Positions 6,279-8,744 of a stretch of 8,744 nt of DNA are shown here, in pieces. The DNA lies in the NCBI GenBank assembly GCA_023424965.1, contig JAFADI010000197.1:1-8744 (forward strand). The letters are read 5' to 3'. The position numbers and the translations under genes are program-made. Each line of letters opens with the position of its first letter. Positions within the stretch are counted from its first letter, which is position 1. Under the pieces are notes generated by a model. The model saw nothing but the letters and a program-made list of their open reading frames with translations, did no database searches and was not told the origin of the DNA. This stretch comes from Bacillota bacterium (GTDB lineage Bacteria > Bacillota > Clostridia > Acetivibrionales > JAFADI01).

Positions 6279-7352
6279 CTAGAACTTGTAATTATCGACG
6301 TTGTCCTTTGTAAATACAACAGGCGCATTGCCATAGATTATTTTGCCTTTTACTGCACTCTTCTCATAGCCGGTTTTCTTTAAGTCTACCGTTCCTTCAA
6401 GCTTTTCCCCCTTGAGCAGCTTATAGGCGATCAGTGCGGTAACATAGCCCGCATCCGCAGGTCTCCAAGCCTGTGCATAACTCATAAAGCCATTCTTTAT
6501 GTATCCGGCTGACATGGATGGCAACGCAAGACTGGACAGGGCGACATCTTTTCTGTTTTTATCCTGGAGAGCCTGGGCAATGCCCGCTCCGGAGGCTGCC
6601 ATACCGAAGAGGCCCTTGATATCAGGGTTGGCTTTCAGAATTTCTATGGTTTTATCATAGGCAACTTTATTATCATTCTTATCTTCATAAGGCTCAGGAG
6701 TAATCATCTGCATTTTGGGATATTTTGCCTTTACATAATCAAGACCCGCTTGATACCACTGCATATGCGTAGTCATTGTAAGGCCGCCTACAAAACCGGT
6801 AAACTTACCTTCATAATTCATGGCCTTTGCAAGACCCTCAAAGAAGTTGACTCCAAAGTCTGCATTGTCGAAAGCTTCCATATCAAAATCCACGTCGTCA
6901 GCGATGTCGGAAGCCTCATGGGTAACAACAATGATCCCTGCCTCTTTCGCTTTTTTGAGAACAGGCTGAAGGGATTTAGGGTCATTGGGGACTGCAAGGA
7001 TAGCATCAACATTTTGCGCAATAAGGTCTTCCACCATCTGTGCCTGCTTGGCCGGGTCTCCGCCTTCAGGTGCAATCTGATAGGCTTTTACACCAAAATC
7101 TTTGCCGAACTCTTCAACGCCGATGCGCATATCGTCAAACCACGAGATACCCTCATGTTTTGCAACCATGACAATGGTTAATTCTTTACCGTCTTTTGCA
7201 GCTTCCTTAGCGGTATCCGCCGGCTTTTCCGCTTCAGCCTGCGCAGGTTTTTCTGCTGCAGCTGGAGCAGCAGGCTTTTCTGCCGTGCCTGAACAACCTG
7301 CAATGCTTAAAGCAAGAGTGAAAGCGAGTAACAAAGCAAGGACTTTTTTCAT
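6279..7352 (-). CDS. Sugar ABC transporter solute-binding lipoprotein, LsrB/RhaS-like
   Basis: A 357-residue extracellular binding protein that delivers a small sugar-like ligand to the importer encoded downstream. The signal peptide MKKVLALLLAFTLALS leads to a good lipobox IAGC (17-20), so the mature protein is likely lipid-anchored at C20. A low-complexity linker (about 24-56) contains three AEKPA repeats. The periplasmic-binding fold then begins (LTIVMVAKHEGISWFDD) and ends with VVFTKDNVDNYKF, strikingly like the C-terminus I remember for LsrB (IFNKDNIDKYDF). Pocket positions known from LsrB seem mostly changed: K65 is kept, but E146 and the T195-H196 region differ, so autoinducer-2 is unlikely as ligand. 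ATG 7352 has AGGAGG (7360-7365) seven bases upstream. It is the first gene of the transport operon, after a 264-base gap. A rhamnose-, polyol- or tetrose-type ligand is possible. Confidence 0.93.
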   Translation of the reverse strand: MKKVLALLLAFTLALSIAGCSGTAEKPAAPAAAEKPAQAEAEKPADTAKEAAKDGKELTIVMVAKHEGISWFDDMRIGVEEFGKDFGVKAYQIAPEGGDPAKQAQMVEDLIAQNVDAILAVPNDPKSLQPVLKKAKEAGIIVVTHEASDIADDVDFDMEAFDNADFGVNFFEGLAKAMNYEGKFTGFVGGLTMTTHMQWYQAGLDYVKAKYPKMQMITPEPYEDKNDNKVAYDKTIEILKANPDIKGLFGMAASGAGIAQALQDKNRKDVALSSLALPSMSAGYIKNGFMSYAQAWRPADAGYVTALIAYKLLKGEKLEGTVDLKKTGYEKSAVKGKIIYGNAPVVFTKDNVDNYKF

Positions 7353-7468
7353 AACTGTTCCTCCTAATGAATAATTTAGAAAAGTATGGTATTTGTTACG
7401 TTAGAAAACCAGAGGTCCATTTCAGCAGCAGCCGGCATATCTGATGATTGTTTTCCCTAGGTGAGATA

Positions 7469-7497
7469 ATTATATAGCGCACTTGAATGGAGTTTAA
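7469..7497 (-). promoter_or_regulatory. Candidate sigma-A promoter for the transport/catabolic operon
   Basis: On the minus strand a perfect TATAAT (7474-7469) lies about 110 bases before the binding-protein start. Seventeen bases upstream of it is TTAAAC (7497-7492), a weak match to TTGACA. A good -10 with a poor -35 suits a promoter that needs an activator, such as the AraC protein encoded nearby. This is a pattern match only; the region is AT-rich and chance TATAAT boxes occur. Confidence 0.35.
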
Positions 7498-7566
7498 TAA
7501 AAAAAGCATAGAATAAGTTGAAAAATCACAGATGTTTTGAAAGATAAAATTTGCTTCAAAATGACA

Positions 7567-7595
7567 ATAGCTCAATGTTTTAAACATTAAGCTAT
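7567..7595 (-). terminator. Probable terminator after the upstream binding-protein gene
   Basis: ATAGCTCAATGTTT (7567-7580) and AAACATTAAGCTAT (7582-7595) are inverted repeats with one mismatch, which becomes a G-U pair in minus-strand RNA. The stem is about 12-13 pairs once a small loop is allowed. It starts 21 bases after the stop at 7617. The following U-run (TGTCATTTTG) is modest, so termination may be partial, but position and symmetry fit a gene end. Confidence 0.6.
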
Positions 7596-7616
7596 GGATC
7601 AATGAAAAGGAATCTT

Positions 7617-8591
7617 TTATTTTATATCTTTGTTATATAAAACTTTTGCCATCTCTACGGCATTAAATTTGTCTATGATTTTAAAGGAAGCATCATAGTT
7701 TTTCTCATATTTCTCACCTTTCAGAAACTTATGGATTGCATCTGCCATAAGCCTCCCATGCTCATTGGGAAATCTGGCGGCCACTGCGGTAATATACCCG
7801 TCAAGAATCATATCAATTGTATTCATTTCAGAGCCGATGCCCGTTACGATAATATCCTTTCTATCCAGTGCTTTTAGTGCAGCTCCACAGCCAATGACCT
7901 GATTGCTGTCCAGCGCAAAAATACCGTTGATGTCGGGCTGCACCTCTAACTGTTCTTTTACAGCCTCCATGGTTTCTTCCGTATTGGCCGTCCTCAAAGT
8001 ACCGATCACTTTGATTTCAGAATCCTTCATCTCATCGCTGAAACCATTCATTCTCTCGGCGACTCTTGCCAGATCAGAAGAATAATCCAATACCAGCACC
8101 TTGCCCTTTCCGTTTAATTTTTCCCTTAACGCTTTCGCTGCGCCCTTGCCGTTGATGTAGTCCCCTCCGCTGATTGTGACTGCAACATCCACCCAGGGGA
8201 TCTGCGTTATTGATACTACAGGGATATTTTTATCGGATGCCTCGTTTAAGCTGTTACGGATTGCTCTTTCATCCAGGGGCAAGATGGCTATCATGTCCAC
8301 ATTTTCTGCAACTAAATTTTCAACATCCGATATTTGTTTTTTTACATCTCCGTTTGCATCTTTGATCTTATACTTTATTCCCACCTGATCCATTGCATTG
8401 GAAAACGCGTCTACCACACTGGAGGTATAATCGTCATTCGTGGCATAAATACTGAATCCGACTACTTTTTCAGATAAGCTCTTACCGGCAGCCTCCTGCT
8501 TTGTTGTACCGCTGCAGCTTGTTTGCGCAGTGATAAGGAAAAGCACTGTAAGAACAGCGAAGGCTATTCGCAATAATCTCTTGTTGTACAA
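7617..8591 (-). CDS. RbsB-like sugar-binding protein (Peripla_BP_4 type), possible sensor component
   Basis: The 324-residue product has an N-terminal membrane/signal segment (RLLRIAFAVLTVLFLITAQ) followed by C26 in AQTSC, a poor lipobox because Q stands where L, V or I is usual. The rest is a type I periplasmic-binding fold: VVGFSIYATNDDYTSSVVDAF, QISDVENLVAENVDMIAILP, KNIPVVSI, GIFALDSNQVIGCGAALKAL and VTGIGSEMNTIDMILDGYITAVAARFP. This is the pattern of ribose/galactose-type binders. The start is TTG 8591, with AGGGG (8601-8605) nine bases upstream; this site abuts the stop codon of the AraC gene. Because it sits directly after a regulator, and is cut off by a hairpin from a transport operon with its own binding protein, it may serve signal sensing rather than transport. 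It could also be a second binding protein for the same importer. Confidence 0.88.
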   Translation of the reverse strand: MYNKRLLRIAFAVLTVLFLITAQTSCSGTTKQEAAGKSLSEKVVGFSIYATNDDYTSSVVDAFSNAMDQVGIKYKIKDANGDVKKQISDVENLVAENVDMIAILPLDERAIRNSLNEASDKNIPVVSITQIPWVDVAVTISGGDYINGKGAAKALREKLNGKGKVLVLDYSSDLARVAERMNGFSDEMKDSEIKVIGTLRTANTEETMEAVKEQLEVQPDINGIFALDSNQVIGCGAALKALDRKDIIVTGIGSEMNTIDMILDGYITAVAARFPNEHGRLMADAIHKFLKGEKYEKNYDASFKIIDKFNAVEMAKVLYNKDIK

Positions 8592-8600
8592 ACAGATACA

Positions 8601-8606
8601 CCCCTC
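8601..8606 (-). promoter_or_regulatory. Ribosome binding site for the TTG start of the upstream binding protein
   Basis: GAGGGG on the minus strand shares its first G with the TAG stop of the AraC gene and lies nine bases before TTG 8591. It makes the TTG start credible, as the region has no suitable in-frame ATG, and suggests that the two genes are translationally coupled. Confidence 0.65.
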
Positions 8607-8744
8607 TAAATCTCTTTAAACTCCTTTGGTGTAACACCGACATTTTTCTTAAAAACCGTGCTAAAATACTGGGAATCACTAAACCCGACTTTCTCTGCTA
8701 TTTCATATATCATCAGGTCCGTGTTCCTTAGTAAAGCTTTTGCC
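8606..8744 (-). CDS. AraC-family DNA-binding protein, C-terminal fragment (possibly a response regulator)
   Basis: Only the last 45 codons lie in the window; the gene enters from the right edge and ends with TAG at 8606-8608. Translated by eye, it reads AKALLRNTDLMIYEIAEKVG, then FSDSQYFSTVFKKNVGVTP and KEFKEI. This is the second helix-turn-helix of AraC/XylS proteins: IAEKVGFSD-x-x-YFS-x-VFKK-x-x-G-x-TP is the family signature. It is followed after 14 bases by a sugar-binding protein gene. In Clostridia this arrangement is common where an AraC-type response regulator, a histidine kinase and a binding protein act together, but the receiver domain and any kinase lie outside the window. It is the obvious candidate regulator of the operon to its left. 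Confidence 0.88.
   Translation of the reverse strand, partial: AKALLRNTDLMIYEIAEKVGFSDSQYFSTVFKKNVGVTPKEFKEI

Noticed and set aside
6750..7181. 143-codon frame on the plus strand
   Set aside because: It lies wholly opposite the well-supported binding-protein gene and is explained as its reverse shadow; no family resemblance or ribosome site. The same applies to the other plus-strand frames opposite genes, for example 5497-5898 and 1466-1831.
2571..7352. Reading the transporter as an lsr autoinducer-2 operon
   Set aside because: The layout and binding protein look similar, but LsrK, LsrF and LsrG are absent, the ligand-binding residues differ, and the operon encodes a DhaK/DhaL kinase and an isomerase instead.
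7394..7408. Possible catabolite-responsive (cre) site around TTGTTACGTTAGAAA
   Set aside because: The spacing between TG and the central CG is one base too short and the right half does not match the consensus.
7396..7602. Open frame of 68 codons on the minus strand in the intergenic gap
   Set aside because: It starts with TTG without a ribosome binding site, contains the terminator-like hairpin and the candidate promoter, and the product resembles no known family. Treated as non-coding.

Overview
The window looks like a chromosomal carbohydrate-utilisation locus from a low-to-moderate GC Gram-positive bacterium, most likely of the Clostridia. This rests on strong Shine-Dalgarno sites (AGGAGG, GAGGTG), a TTG start, lipoprotein-type solute-binding proteins, and an AraC regulator next to a sugar-binding protein. 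No species can be named from sequence alone. Every convincing gene is on the minus strand, so the locus reads from right (8744) to left (1).

Upstream module (8744-7617): the C-terminal end of an AraC-type DNA-binding protein enters at the right edge. Fourteen bases after it lies a gene for an RbsB-like sugar-binding protein, followed by a terminator-like hairpin (7567-7595). This pair may be the sensing and regulatory part of the locus, but the rest of it lies outside the window.

Transport module (7352-2571): an LsrB/RhaS-like binding lipoprotein, a two-domain RbsA-type ATPase and two different RbsC-type permeases form a complete CUT2-family sugar ABC importer. A strong hairpin (6181-6222) separates the binding-protein gene from the ATPase gene. 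From the ATPase on, genes overlap or lie within a few tens of bases.

Catabolic module (2546-1): the importer is followed directly by an RpiB/LacAB-family isomerase, DhaK, DhaL, and the first 92 codons of a SIS-domain protein resembling 6-phospho-3-hexuloisomerase. The isomerase has a SNNAQIMTMGARVIG segment of the kind I remember from tetrulose-phosphate isomerases (EryI/DerI type), and lacks the histidines and arginines of true RpiB. With the split DhaK/DhaL kinase, the simplest reading is: import a small polyol or ketose, phosphorylate a short ketose (erythrulose-like) on DhaK/DhaL, and isomerise the phosphoketose to an aldose phosphate for central metabolism. The substrate itself is inferred. 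No dehydrogenase, DhaM or FGGY kinase is visible, and the role of the SIS protein is open.

No RNA gene, insertion sequence, CRISPR array or phage feature was seen. The longest stretch without a gene is about 264 bases (7353-7616) and holds the probable terminator and promoter.
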